DNA of 45,595 nucleotides from Lachnospiraceae bacterium (GTDB taxonomy: Bacteria > Bacillota > Clostridia > Lachnospirales > Lachnospiraceae): contig BLMD01000181.1 in the NCBI GenBank assembly GCA_011959925.1, positions 1 to 45,595 of the forward strand, given 5' to 3'. Below the pieces are notes generated by a model. It was not told the DNA's origin. It did not search any database and saw only the letters and a program-made list of their open reading frames with translations. Shown one piece after another: positions 26,832 to 38,533 of this stretch (position 1 is its first letter; each line of letters opens with the position of its first letter). The translations under genes and the position numbers were made by a program.

Positions 26832-26928
26832 GTTCTGTCGTCTGCAGCAATAAGTGCAACATTACTTCCGGCAGATCTTCCGGCGGCAGGTCTAAAAAAA
26901 GACTCTTTTTACATATAATGGCAGTAAA
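26800..26928 (+). pseudogene. Signal-peptide stub of a third secreted protein
   Basis: AAAGGAAGGAAG precedes ATG at 26800. Allowing one frameshift in an A7 run and one TAG at 26829, the bases read MRKK, TKLKIL, stop, VLSSAAISATLLPADLPAAG. This is a clear signal peptide with Ala-rich cleavage region, followed by about 10 residues and another stop. The rest of the gene is gone and the YkfC-like gene starts 20 bases later. Confidence 0.6.
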
Positions 26929-26948
26929 AAATCCATAGGGAGAACTGT

Positions 26949-27818
26949 ATGAAAACAGGAATTATTACAAAACCCTCCGCATGGCTTTCGTCCGTATCCG
27001 GCGGCGGGCATACCGACGAACTTTTTATGGGATGGGCGGTCGGTATTTTAAAAGAAGAAGGCGAATGGATGCAGGTTGTAACGCATTACGGTTACAGGGG
27101 CTGCCTGAAAAAAGAGGGAGTGGAGGTAGGAAATGCAAAAGAGCTGCAGAAACGGGAACAGACAGAAAAAATGCTCATAATCACAAAAGCGTTTACCGAT
27201 GTCATGGAAGAAGCAGATGTACACAGCCGTATTCTCTGTACGCTGCACCGCGGCAGTTTTGTGTCGGCGCTGCCAAAGTCAGAAAATGGATACCGCAGGA
27301 TTCGTCTAACGGATCAGACAGAAGGTTATATACCCGCAGTTTCCTGCAAAGACAGGAAAGACGGCGACGGATATCTTTATGAAGAAGATCCGGATACTTA
27401 TTTTCTGCGCCAAAGAAGCGACCGGATCTTTACGGAAGAGGTTTTTCGCCGGCAGGTCATTCTCAGTGCAAAAAGCTATCTGGGAACGCAGTACCGATGG
27501 GCGGGCAAATCCGCGGAAGGGATCGACTGCTCTGGTCTTGTGTTTATGAGTTATTTAATGAACGGTATATTGATTTACCGGGATTCCGAACGAAACCATG
27601 CATATCCCGTTCATGAAATCCCGCCGGAACGAATGAAACCGGGAGACCTGTTATATTTTCCCGGGCATATCGCAATGTATCTGGGAGAAAAAGAGTATAT
27701 TCATGCAGCCGGAAGAGAAGACAGTTTCGGATGTACGGTTAACAGCTTTTCTCCGGAAGCATGGAACTACAGAGAAGACTTGGCAAAGTCGCTGCAGGCT
27801 GCCGGCAGCATCTGGTAA
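26949..27818 (+). CDS. NlpC/P60 family endopeptidase, YkfC-like
   Basis: NlpC/P60 peptidases of the YkfC type cut between gamma-D-Glu and the diamino acid in murein stem peptides. The 289 residues show SH3-like N-terminal domains (about 1-60 and 75-130) and a C-terminal NlpC/P60 domain. The catalytic Cys194 sits in GIDCSGLVF, with His in PGHIAMYLG and a further YIHAAG. There is no signal peptide, which fits cytoplasmic recycling rather than wall cleavage. The start follows AGGGAG. An M19 dipeptidase follows 9 bases downstream, so one enzyme could release L-Ala-D-Glu and the next split it. That coupling is inference from context. Confidence 0.82.
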   Translation: MKTGIITKPSAWLSSVSGGGHTDELFMGWAVGILKEEGEWMQVVTHYGYRGCLKKEGVEVGNAKELQKREQTEKMLIITKAFTDVMEEADVHSRILCTLHRGSFVSALPKSENGYRRIRLTDQTEGYIPAVSCKDRKDGDGYLYEEDPDTYFLRQRSDRIFTEEVFRRQVILSAKSYLGTQYRWAGKSAEGIDCSGLVFMSYLMNGILIYRDSERNHAYPVHEIPPERMKPGDLLYFPGHIAMYLGEKEYIHAAGREDSFGCTVNSFSPEAWNYREDLAKSLQAAGSIW

Positions 27819-27827
27819 GGCGCGGGT

Positions 27828-28766
27828 ATGTTTGCGGCGGATATGCATTGCGACACGATTTCCGAAATGTATCACGACAGAAAGCGGGGAAAACATACGA
27901 ATCTGCTTTCAAATGATCTTCAGGTAGATCTTTTTCGATTAAAGCGGGGCGGATATGTGCTGCAGAATTTTGCGGTATTTGTGGATATAAAAGAAGAACC
28001 GGATCCGTATCGGTGTGCAAACGGGCAGATCCGTCTGTTTCGGGAGGAAATCGAAAGATATAAAAATCAGATTCGTCCGGCTGTAACGGCTGAAGAATTG
28101 GAACAAAACCGCAGGGAGGGATATATTTCTGCCGTATTAACACTGGAAGAAGGGGAAGTCTGCGCGGGCAGTTTAAAAAAACTCAAAGCGTTTTACACAA
28201 AAGGCGTACGGATGATGACATTTACCTGGAAATACGAAAATTCCCTGGCGGCAGCAGGCGGTCTGACAGATCTGGGCTTTATGTTTCTGGAAGAAATGGA
28301 GCGGATGGGAATGGTTCCGGATGTGTCGCATTTGTCTGATGCCGGAATTTTCGACGTCTGCCGGCATGCCAAAAAACCTGTTGCGGCAAGTCATTCCAAT
28401 GCAAGAGCGCTCTGCGGCAAAGCGCGCAATCTGACGGACGAAATGATCCGCGCCGTTGCATCCGGCGGCGGAGTGATCGGCGTAAACTATTATCGTCCGT
28501 TTTTAAACGAAAAAACGGATTATGCCGACGAGTCCGAGGGAGTCGCCTATATTGCGGACCATATCATGCATCTGATCCGGACGGGCGGGATCTTATGCGC
28601 GGGGCTCGGCTCGGACTTTGACGGCATACACGGCATGGGCGGCATGGCGGATTGTTCAAAGCTTCCGCGGCTTGCAAAAGAGCTTTCCGGGCGCGGGCTT
28701 TCCGAGAGAGAGATTGAAGCCGTATTTTACCAAAATGTTTTAAGATTATATAAAGAATGCTGGTAA
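27828..28766 (+). CDS. M19 family membrane dipeptidase-like enzyme
   Basis: M19 dipeptidases are dizinc enzymes that cleave dipeptides, often with a C-terminal D-residue. The 312 residues include the zinc motif HCD (His7, Asp9), LTLEEGE with the bridging Glu, a downstream metal-binding-type VPDVSHLS block, AASHSNARAL and GLGSDFDG near the C-terminus, all family hallmarks. It has no signal peptide or anchor despite the family name, so it should be cytoplasmic. It is translated directly after the YkfC-like gene, with a weak site (AAGGCGCGGG). Together they probably recycle murein peptides or scavenge D-amino-acid dipeptides. Confidence 0.88.
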   Translation: MFAADMHCDTISEMYHDRKRGKHTNLLSNDLQVDLFRLKRGGYVLQNFAVFVDIKEEPDPYRCANGQIRLFREEIERYKNQIRPAVTAEELEQNRREGYISAVLTLEEGEVCAGSLKKLKAFYTKGVRMMTFTWKYENSLAAAGGLTDLGFMFLEEMERMGMVPDVSHLSDAGIFDVCRHAKKPVAASHSNARALCGKARNLTDEMIRAVASGGGVIGVNYYRPFLNEKTDYADESEGVAYIADHIMHLIRTGGILCAGLGSDFDGIHGMGGMADCSKLPRLAKELSGRGLSEREIEAVFYQNVLRLYKECW

Positions 28767-28781
28767 AGGATGGCTTAAGGT

Positions 28782-28810
28782 TTGACGGTTGCTGCTAGAT
28801 TCATTATAAT
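28782..28810 (+). promoter_or_regulatory. Strong sigma-A promoter for the flippase gene
   Basis: TTGACG (28782-28787), a 17-base spacer and TATAAT (28805-28810): 11 of 12 consensus positions. The leader is about 75 bases. Confidence 0.85.
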
Positions 28811-28834
28811 AAAAATAATAGACTGATACATAAA

Positions 28835-28856
28835 TGCCCGGCGGGGCATAATTTTT
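28835..28856 (+). terminator. Small leader hairpin, possible attenuator
   Basis: TGCCC-GGCG-GGGCA (28835-28848), then TAATTTTT, lies between the promoter and the flippase gene. It could end a fraction of transcripts early. The stem is short, so this is tentative. Confidence 0.35.
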
Positions 28857-28892
28857 ACAGAGCGTTTGCAGGGAGAAAAAGAGAGGTCTTTT

Positions 28893-30533
28893 ATGGCTAA
28901 AAAGAGCAGCAGCAATCATTATCTGAAACAGGCGGGGATTCTTGCCGCAGCAGGTATTCTTTGCCGGATTATTGGAATATTATACAGAAGTCCGCTGACA
29001 AGCATTATCGGTGACGAGGGAAACGGATATTATACGTCGGCGTATAATATCTATACGATCATTCTGTTAATCTCGTCCTACAGCATCCCGTCTGCAGTTT
29101 CCAAGATCATAGCGTCGAAGCTGGCATTAAAAGAATACCGAAATGCGCACAGAATTTTCCGCTGTGCGCTGCTCTATGTCTGCGTCATCGGAGGAGCGGC
29201 AAGCCTGTTTACATTTTTCGGCGCAGAGCTGTTTTTGGAAGGGGAAGCCGCGATAGTCCTCCGCGTATTTTCACCGACGATTTTTCTTTCCGGTTTTGCG
29301 GGTGTGCTGCGCGGTTATTTTCAGGCGCATGGCTCGATGGTACAGACTTCGTTTTCTCAGATCGCGGAACAGATTTTAAATGCAGTGATCAGTATTTTTG
29401 CGGCGCATATGCTGATTCAAACAGTGCAGACAAAAAGTTCTACGACGCAGGCGATTTACGGAGCTGCCGGAAGCGCTCTGGGCACGGGCAGCGGCGTGGC
29501 AGTCGCACTGCTGTTTATGCTGTTTGTGTATGTCTTAAACAGGAATATGTTAAACGGCAGGATCGAGAAGGACAGGCATCGGTATACGGATACTTACGGA
29601 GATATTTTAAAAGGAATGCTGCGTACCGTAACGCCGATCATCTTAAGTACGTTTATCTATAATTTTTCTACATCTTTTAACCAGACCGTATACGCGAAAG
29701 TAATGATGAATGTCAGAGGGATGAGTCTTGCGCAGACGGCGACGGCGTATGGGGTATTTGCCGGAAAAGCAATGGTGATTATCAATATCCCGATCGCCCT
29801 TGCGGCGTCTTTGTCTGCCGCAATGATTCCGGCGATTTCCAAAAGTAATGCGCTCGGCAGCGACATGGGAACGCGGAAAAAAGCCGAAGATGCAATGCTG
29901 ACGACGATGCTGATTGCGATCCCTGCCGCAGTCGGCTTGTTTGCACTTGCAAGACCGATTATGCAGTTGTTGTTTCCGCAGCCTGATTCTTTGGAATTGG
30001 CGTCTGAACTGCTGGCAATGATTGCGGTAACGGTGATTTTCTATTCTCTGTCTACTCTGACAAACGGAATCTTACAGGGAATCGGCAAGGTGAACCTTCC
30101 GGTTCGCAATGCCGGAATCGCGCTTGCCGTACAGACGGCGCTTCTGATTGGGATCCTGATGTTTACAGAGCTGGATTTATATGCGCTTGTAATCTGCCTA
30201 ATTGTGTATTCGCTGTTGATGTGCGTGTTAAACAGTATTTCCGTCCGGCGCTGTATCGGCGTAAAGGAGGATTTTAAAACTATGTTTTTTTTGCCCTCTC
30301 TTGCCGCAGCGATTATGGGGCTGGCTGCAAAAGGCACATATATGGGTCTGAACCAGCTGATTGAGAGCAATGTGATCTGTTTGATTCCCTCCATGATCGT
30401 CGCCGTCTGCGTATATGCAGCAGCCGTTTTAAAATTCGGAGCGATCAAAAGAGAACAGCTTTTGGGTTTTCCGAAAGGGGATCTGATCGTGCGGATCGCC
30501 GGGAAATGCCATTTATTAAACGAGAAAAAATGA
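28893..30533 (+). CDS. MurJ/SpoVB-type polysaccharide or lipid flippase (MOP superfamily)
   Basis: The 546 residues form an integral membrane protein with about 14 hydrophobic helices, in the pattern of MurJ/SpoVB/RfbX-type lipid-linked oligosaccharide flippases. The N-terminus runs LKQAGILAAAGILCRIIGILYRSPLTSIIG, very like SpoVB/MurJ proteins of Clostridia. It would move lipid II or another lipid-linked sugar across the membrane; which one cannot be told. The ATG at 28893 follows GAGAGG by 6 bases. An in-frame TTG at 28866 is less likely. It has its own strong promoter and no close partner gene. Confidence 0.85.
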   Translation: MAKKSSSNHYLKQAGILAAAGILCRIIGILYRSPLTSIIGDEGNGYYTSAYNIYTIILLISSYSIPSAVSKIIASKLALKEYRNAHRIFRCALLYVCVIGGAASLFTFFGAELFLEGEAAIVLRVFSPTIFLSGFAGVLRGYFQAHGSMVQTSFSQIAEQILNAVISIFAAHMLIQTVQTKSSTTQAIYGAAGSALGTGSGVAVALLFMLFVYVLNRNMLNGRIEKDRHRYTDTYGDILKGMLRTVTPIILSTFIYNFSTSFNQTVYAKVMMNVRGMSLAQTATAYGVFAGKAMVIINIPIALAASLSAAMIPAISKSNALGSDMGTRKKAEDAMLTTMLIAIPAAVGLFALARPIMQLLFPQPDSLELASELLAMIAVTVIFYSLSTLTNGILQGIGKVNLPVRNAGIALAVQTALLIGILMFTELDLYALVICLIVYSLLMCVLNSISVRRCIGVKEDFKTMFFLPSLAAAIMGLAAKGTYMGLNQLIESNVICLIPSMIVAVCVYAAAVLKFGAIKREQLLGFPKGDLIVRIAGKCHLLNEKK

Positions 30534-30562
30534 TTCACTTTTTTCGTTTAATGTGATATATT
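30534..30562 (+). promoter_or_regulatory. Promoter at the sua5 start codon (leaderless arrangement)
   Basis: TTCACT (30534-30539), 17 bases, and TATATT (30557-30562) preceded by TGA (extended -10). The ATG at 30570 is 7 bases past the -10 box, where transcription should begin. No ribosome binding site precedes it. Confidence 0.6.
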
Positions 30563-30569
30563 CTAGTAT

Positions 30570-31622
30570 ATGGAAACAAAAATTTTAAAATTGGACAGTC
30601 AGGCGCTGGGATGCGCGGCAATTGGGGAGGCCGCAGAAGTTATCCGCAGCGGCGGGCTGGCAGCATTTCCGACCGAAACGGTTTACGGACTTGGTGCGGA
30701 TGCGTGCAATCCAAACGCGTCAAAAAAAATATACGAGGCGAAGGGACGTCCGTCGGACAATCCGCTGATCGTGCATATTTCATCATTTGAAGATCTGATA
30801 CGGATCGCAAAAGCCGTTCCGCATACCGCAAGGCTTCTGGCAGACGCATTCTGGCCGGGACCTTTGACGATGATCGTGAAAAAGAACAGGGCAGTGCCCG
30901 ATGAGACAACCGGGGGGCTGGATACGGTGGCTGTCCGTATGCCAAATCATCCGGCTGCTCTGGCATTGATCCGCGAGAGCGGCTGTCTGATCGCGGCTCC
31001 GAGCGCAAATACGTCCGGGCGTCCAAGCCCTACGTTAGCGGAGCATGTAGCGGAAGATCTAAACGGAAAGATTCCGGTTATATTAGACGGCGGGGAAGTC
31101 GGGATCGGCATAGAATCTACGATCGTTGATTTGACCGAAGAGATACCTTTGATTTTAAGACCGGGATATATTACGCAGGCAATGATAAAAGAAGTGATCG
31201 GAGATGTTCGTGTGGATCCGGGACTGACCGCAGAAGACTCTGAAATTCCGCCGAAAGCGCCCGGCATGAAATACAGGCATTACGCGCCGCAGGCGGGGCT
31301 GATGATTGTAGACGGTTCAAAAGATGCGGTCATTCAAAAGATCAATGCGCTGACGGATCAGATGCATGCCGCAAAGAAAAAAGTCGGCATTATAGGAACG
31401 GATGAGACGGCTTTTGCTTATCATGGGGATGTGGTTCTAAGTGTAGGAGCCAGAGAAGAGGAAGATGCCATTGCAAGGCATCTGTACCGCATTTTGAGAG
31501 AGTTTGATTCGGTCAGTGTGGACATCATTTATTCGGAAAGTTTTCAGACGCCTAAGATGGGACAGGCTATTATGAACCGCCTGCTGAAAGCGGCAGGCCA
31601 TCAGGTGCTTATGGTGCAGTAA
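30570..31622 (+). CDS. ywlC: L-threonylcarbamoyladenylate synthase, long Sua5/YwlC form
   Basis: This enzyme makes threonylcarbamoyl-AMP from threonine, bicarbonate and ATP, the first step of the universal t6A37 modification of ANN-reading tRNAs. The 350 residues contain a YrdC domain (about 20-205) with FPTETVYGLGADA, KGRPSDNPL and APSANTSGRPSPT. A linker with PKAPGMKYRHYAPQ and a Sua5 C-terminal domain (about 235-350) follow. It is the long form, like B. subtilis YwlC. The ATG at 30570 lacks a ribosome binding site but aligns with the expected N-terminus. The phosphatase-like gene follows, as in the ywlC-ywlE neighbourhood of Bacillus. Confidence 0.93.
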   Translation: METKILKLDSQALGCAAIGEAAEVIRSGGLAAFPTETVYGLGADACNPNASKKIYEAKGRPSDNPLIVHISSFEDLIRIAKAVPHTARLLADAFWPGPLTMIVKKNRAVPDETTGGLDTVAVRMPNHPAALALIRESGCLIAAPSANTSGRPSPTLAEHVAEDLNGKIPVILDGGEVGIGIESTIVDLTEEIPLILRPGYITQAMIKEVIGDVRVDPGLTAEDSEIPPKAPGMKYRHYAPQAGLMIVDGSKDAVIQKINALTDQMHAAKKKVGIIGTDETAFAYHGDVVLSVGAREEEDAIARHLYRILREFDSVSVDIIYSESFQTPKMGQAIMNRLLKAAGHQVLMVQ

Positions 31623-31642
31623 ATACAGTGGGGGAAAGAAAA

Positions 31643-32095
31643 GTGTATACAAAGATAGTATTTGTAGCGGAAAGCGGGACCTGCAGAGAACCGATGGCAG
31701 TTGCTATTTTCAATCAGATCGGATGCAGGTATCCGATGGAAACGGCTGCCCGCGGGCTGGTCGTACTGTTTCCGGAACCTTTAAATCAGAAAGCGGAGGC
31801 GGTTATGATCAGCAACGGGCTTCCGACAGAGGGATATATGTCGTCTCCGCTGACAAAAGAGGATTTGGAAGGCGATACATTGATACTTACGATGGAGCGC
31901 AGACAGCGGGAGAAAGTTTTGGAAAAGTTTGAGGAGGCAGATCCCGGAAACGTATATGTCTTGACGGAATTTGTAGGCGACGAGCTGGAAATCGTCAATC
32001 CGTACGGAGGAACGCTTCAGATGTACGGGCTCTGTTATGAAACGCTGCTGACATCGATCCATAAATTAGCGGCTATATTAAACGAAGGAAAATAA
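31643..32095 (+). CDS. Low-molecular-weight phosphatase-like protein lacking the catalytic Cys
   Basis: The 150 residues resemble low-molecular-weight protein tyrosine/arginine phosphatases (YwlE type), but the active-site loop is changed. The family signature CxGNTCRSPMA reads [11 protein letters not shown], so Ala9 replaces the nucleophilic Cys while Arg15 is kept. The DPxG acid loop reads NPYGG, with Asn119 for the general-acid Asp. The central [20 protein letters not shown] and the C-terminal fold look intact and the gene has no lesions, so it is under selection as a protein, probably not as a phosphatase. GTG at 31643 is preferred, as GGGGGAAAG precedes it. Position between ywlC and upp matches ywlE in Bacillus. 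Confidence 0.8.
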   Translation: MYTKIVFVAESGTCREPMAVAIFNQIGCRYPMETAARGLVVLFPEPLNQKAEAVMISNGLPTEGYMSSPLTKEDLEGDTLILTMERRQREKVLEKFEEADPGNVYVLTEFVGDELEIVNPYGGTLQMYGLCYETLLTSIHKLAAILNEGK

Positions 32096-32105
32096 GGAGA
32101 AAAAA

Positions 32106-32735
32106 ATGTCAAAAGTGATTGTAATGGACCATCCTTTAATTCAGCATAAGATCGGCTGGCTGAGACGAATCGAGACGGGTTCCAAAGATTTTCGGACCCT
32201 GGTCAGTGAGATTGCAATGCTGATGTGTTATGAAGCGACCAGAGATTTAAGGCTGACGGACGTAGAGATCGAGACGCCGATCTGTAAAACGATCGTCCGG
32301 GAACTCAGGGGCAAAAAACTGGCGGTCGTTCCGATCCTGCGGGCGGGACTTGGGATGGTAGACGGTATGTTAAATTTAATTCCTGCGGCAAAAGTGGGAC
32401 ACATCGGGCTTTACCGGGATCCGGAGACGAAAAAACCGGTGGAATATTACTGCAAACTGCCCGAAGACTGTTCGGAAAGAGAAGTATTTGTCGTAGATCC
32501 CATGCTTGCAACGGGTGGATCTGCCGTGGAAGCGATACAGATGTTAAAAGACAAAGGTGTAAAAAATATCCGTTACATGTGTATTATCGCCGCTCCTGAA
32601 GGAGTGAAGCTGATGCAGGAGGCACATACTGACGTAGACGTATATATAGGGGCTTTGGATGATCACCTGAACGAAGACTGTTATATTGTTCCGGGTCTTG
32701 GAGATGCGGGGGATCGTATTTTCGGAACAAAATAA
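32106..32735 (+). CDS. upp: Uracil phosphoribosyltransferase
   Basis: Upp salvages uracil by joining it to PRPP to give UMP. The 209 residues match the family in length and motifs: the N-terminal [13 protein letters not shown]-like block, [13 protein letters not shown], the PRPP-binding loop [12 protein letters not shown] and the C-terminal uracil-binding [18 protein letters not shown] lies 7 bases before the ATG. It is close-packed with the phosphatase-like gene upstream and the deaminase downstream. upp next to the ATP synthase operon is a familiar Firmicutes arrangement. Confidence 0.96.
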   Translation: MSKVIVMDHPLIQHKIGWLRRIETGSKDFRTLVSEIAMLMCYEATRDLRLTDVEIETPICKTIVRELRGKKLAVVPILRAGLGMVDGMLNLIPAAKVGHIGLYRDPETKKPVEYYCKLPEDCSEREVFVVDPMLATGGSAVEAIQMLKDKGVKNIRYMCIIAAPEGVKLMQEAHTDVDVYIGALDDHLNEDCYIVPGLGDAGDRIFGTK

Positions 32736-32745
32736 GGAGGATGTA

Positions 32746-33231
32746 GTGAGCGATAAACGCCAGGATTATATCAGCTGGGATGAATATTTTATGGGGGTGG
32801 CAATGCTTTCTTCCATGCGTTCCAAAGATCCGCACACACAGGTGGGAGCCTGCATTGTCAGCAAAGACAATAAGATTCTTTCCATGGGATACAACGGGTT
32901 TCCGGCGGGTTGCTCGGACGATGCCTTTCCATGGGCAAGAGAAGGAGAACCACTGGATAATAAATATCTCTATACCACACACAGTGAATTAAACGCAATC
33001 TTAAATTACCGGGGCGGCAGCTTAGAAGGAGCGAAACTATACGTTTCATTATTTCCCTGCAACGAATGCGCGAAAGCGATCATACAGTCAGGGATCCAGA
33101 CGATTATATATGATTCGGACAAGTACAAACATACGCCTCCGGTCATGGCGTCGAAAAGAATGTTTGACGCCGCAGGCGTACGCTATTATAAATATGAGCA
33201 CACAGGGCGTGAGATTTGCTTAAACGTATAG
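32746..33231 (+). CDS. dCMP deaminase family protein (ComEB-like)
   Basis: The 161 residues have the cytidine/deoxycytidylate deaminase zinc site. THSELNAIL supplies His and the catalytic Glu (HSE, a variant of HAE), and PCNEC supplies two Cys ligands. Upstream, MGVAMLSSMRSKDPHTQVGACIV and NKILSMGYNGFPAGCSD are typical of dCMP deaminases. Conversion of dCMP to dUMP would feed thymidylate synthesis, which fits its place beside upp. The GTG start at 32746 is set by AAGGAGG (32734-32740), which overlaps the end of upp. An earlier in-frame start lies inside upp and is unlikely. Confidence 0.9.
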   Translation: MSDKRQDYISWDEYFMGVAMLSSMRSKDPHTQVGACIVSKDNKILSMGYNGFPAGCSDDAFPWAREGEPLDNKYLYTTHSELNAILNYRGGSLEGAKLYVSLFPCNECAKAIIQSGIQTIIYDSDKYKHTPPVMASKRMFDAAGVRYYKYEHTGREICLNV

Positions 33232-33247
33232 CGGGAGTGAGGGCTGT

Positions 33248-33499
33248 ATGAAATACAGAAAAAATGTATATCAGTCTTTTACCATGGTGATGCAGTTCGG
33301 TCTCAACATGATCGTTCCGATTTTGATGTGTACGATGTTGGGAGTATATATCGGAGAGAAATATGATATATTGTTTATAGTAGCGCCTCTGTTTTTTATC
33401 GGGGCGCTGGCTGGGTTCCGCAATATCTACAGGATGGCAAAAAAAATATTTGAACAGGAAAGCGACAGGGACACAAAGGATGTTAAGAAGACTGAATAA
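33248..33499 (+). CDS. atpZ: AtpZ/AtpI-family small membrane protein
   Basis: The 83-residue protein has two hydrophobic helices (about 14-34 and 41-57) with a GVYIGEKYD turn and a charged tail, the usual form of AtpZ/AtpI-like proteins at the head of F-type ATPase operons. Such proteins are thought to assist c-ring assembly or ion (Mg or Ca) supply. GGGAGTGAGGG precedes the ATG. Its end overlaps the next gene by about 20 bases. Confidence 0.8.
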   Translation: MKYRKNVYQSFTMVMQFGLNMIVPILMCTMLGVYIGEKYDILFIVAPLFFIGALAGFRNIYRMAKKIFEQESDRDTKDVKKTE

Positions 33500-33896
33500 G
33501 GTTCTGCCGGAATTGATTTTGGAAATTTTCATATATGGCGTTCTTCTTCAGCTTACCGGTGTGTGGCTGACGGAGGACAAATGGATGTATTCCTCCGGTT
33601 TATGGATCGGTATCTTCACGGCAGCGGGGATGGCAGTTCATATGGCGGCAGTGCTGGAAGATGCCGTAAGCGGAAGCTCGGGCAGAGGAAAGTTAATCAC
33701 CATGTCCCTGCTTCGTTATGCGGTTGTCGTTGTTGTATTTTTTGGTATGATTCAATTTCGGCTGGGCAATCCGATCGCCGCGTTTTTCGGAGTAATGGGA
33801 TTGAAAATAGCTGCTTATATGCAGCCGTTTTTTCATAAAATGATTTTAAAATTGCAAGGAAGGGAGGAGTATTCCGCAGACAATGGAATAGAATAA
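33480..33896 (+). CDS. atpI: ATP synthase subunit I (AtpI-like)
   Basis: The 138 residues form about four transmembrane helices (starting LILEIFIYGVLLQLTGVWL), as expected for ATP synthase subunit I, an assembly factor for the c-ring. It lies between atpZ and atpB. The ATG at 33480 is the best start, with CAGGGA about 10 bases upstream; a TTG at 33450 in frame is possible. The sequence of this family is poorly conserved, so the call rests largely on position and topology. Confidence 0.72.
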   Translation: MLRRLNKVLPELILEIFIYGVLLQLTGVWLTEDKWMYSSGLWIGIFTAAGMAVHMAAVLEDAVSGSSGRGKLITMSLLRYAVVVVVFFGMIQFRLGNPIAAFFGVMGLKIAAYMQPFFHKMILKLQGREEYSADNGIE

Positions 33897-33918
33897 AGCA
33901 GTATAAGGAGGTGAGAAC

Positions 33919-34937
<1,019 letters not shown>

Positions 34938-35037
34938 GCAGCGCTTTCCGGTATGCCTTTATGCGCAGGAAGATGCGCAGATATATGGAAAGATCAGGAA
35001 GTTGAATACGAAAAAAAGGAGGGTGAACTTCTAAATT

Positions 35038-35540
35038 ATGGACAGGTTGTTTGGACTTGATATGCAGCTTTTGATGGACGCCCTGCAATTTGGGGCTTCT
35101 GTATTCGTGCTGTTTACGCTTGCCAGCTATCTTCTGTTTAATCCGGTCCGCAAGCTTTTAAAAGACAGGCAGGAAGGGATCAGGAAAGACCTTGACGATG
35201 CCAGTGCAGATAAGAAGAGCGCGGCTGATTTAAAAAATCAATATGAAGAAAAGTTAAAAGGCATAGATAAAGAGGCGGAGCAGATTTTAAGCGAGGCACG
35301 TCAGAAAGCTTTAAAGAATGAAGCCAGGATCATAGAAGAGGCGAAAGAAGAAGCCGCCCGCATTATTGGGAGAGCAGAAGAAGAGATCGTATTGGAGAAG
35401 AAACGCGCGATGGATGAGGTAAAACAGCAGATGATTTCCATTGCGTCCATGATGGCAGCCAAAGTGGTTGCGGCTTCGATCAATACGCAGATCCAGGATA
35501 CGCTTGTGGATGAGACATTGAAAGAAATGGGTGATTCGAC

Positions 35541-35553
<13 letters not shown>
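35038..35553 (+). CDS. atpF: F-type ATP synthase subunit b
   Basis: Subunit b is the peripheral stalk. The 171 residues have one N-terminal transmembrane helix (about 13-35) and then a long charged coiled coil (RKLLKDRQEGIRKDLDDA onward), the family pattern and length. AAAGGAGGGTGA (about 35018-35029) precedes the ATG. The 3' end overlaps atpH by 13 bases, which suggests translational coupling. Confidence 0.94.
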
Positions 35554-37609
<2,056 letters not shown>

Positions 37610-37678
37610 AACGCCCTGCGGGCATCCCTCTATGTGCAGAAAAAAAGCACAATAAAATAAAAAAGGGCGGTGAGAGAA

Positions 37679-38533
37679 ATGGCCTCGATGCGGGACATAA
37701 AGCGAAGAAGAAGCAGCATACAGAGTACGCAGCAGATCACAAAAGCCATGAAGCTTGTATCTACCGTTAAATTGCAGAAAGCAAAAAATCGTGCGGAAGA
37801 GACGAATCCATATTTTAATCATATGTATCAGACAGTCGTTTCCATGCTGAAACGTTCGGGGACGATTATGCATCCGTATCTGACGGCGGGAGAGTCGTCA
37901 AAGAAAGCGGTTGTTGTCATTACGTCTAACCGCGGGCTTGCAGGCGGTTATAATTCCAATGTTGTAAAGCTGATTACCGACAGCGGATGGAACAAAGAAG
38001 ACGTGACGGTCTATGCGATCGGAAATAAAGGAAAAGAAGCATTGGAACGCAGAGGCTATACGGTTTTGGTGGATTACTCCGAGGTAATCGAGTCTCCGGT
38101 ATATGAAGATGCGGCAGCCGTCTGCGGACAGGTACTTAAAGCGTTTCAGGAAGGGGAGATCGGAGAGATTTACCTGGCGTATACCCATTTTAAAAATACG
38201 GTGAGCCATGAACCTACTCTGATGAAACTGCTTCCGGTAGAAATCGACGAAACAGAAGAAACGGAAAATTCCAATATCTTGATGAATTATGAGCCGAACG
38301 ACGAAGAAGCTTTGGATATGATCATTCCGAAATATATTACAAGCTTATTCTACGGCGCGCTGGTAGAAGCAGTTGCCAGTGAAAACGGAGCCAGAATGCA
38401 GGCGATGGATTCGGCGACAAGCAATGCGGAAGAGATGATCAGTGACTTGTCACTGAAATACAACAGAGCGCGTCAGGGCTCGATTACACAGGAATTAACA
38501 GAAATTATAGCAGGAGCGTCAGCGATATCCTAA
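37679..38533 (+). CDS. atpG: F-type ATP synthase subunit gamma
   Basis: Gamma is the central rotor shaft. The 284 residues start with MASMRDIKRRRSSIQSTQQI, continue with KAMKLVSTVKLQKAK and end with the conserved YNRARQGSITQELTEIIAGA, all family hallmarks at the two shaft helices. The ATG at 37679 is chosen over the GTG at 37670, which would lie inside the AAAGGGCGGTGA ribosome binding site. A 138-base gap before atpD follows. Confidence 0.96.
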   Translation: MASMRDIKRRRSSIQSTQQITKAMKLVSTVKLQKAKNRAEETNPYFNHMYQTVVSMLKRSGTIMHPYLTAGESSKKAVVVITSNRGLAGGYNSNVVKLITDSGWNKEDVTVYAIGNKGKEALERRGYTVLVDYSEVIESPVYEDAAAVCGQVLKAFQEGEIGEIYLAYTHFKNTVSHEPTLMKLLPVEIDETEETENSNILMNYEPNDEEALDMIIPKYITSLFYGALVEAVASENGARMQAMDSATSNAEEMISDLSLKYNRARQGSITQELTEIIAGASAIS

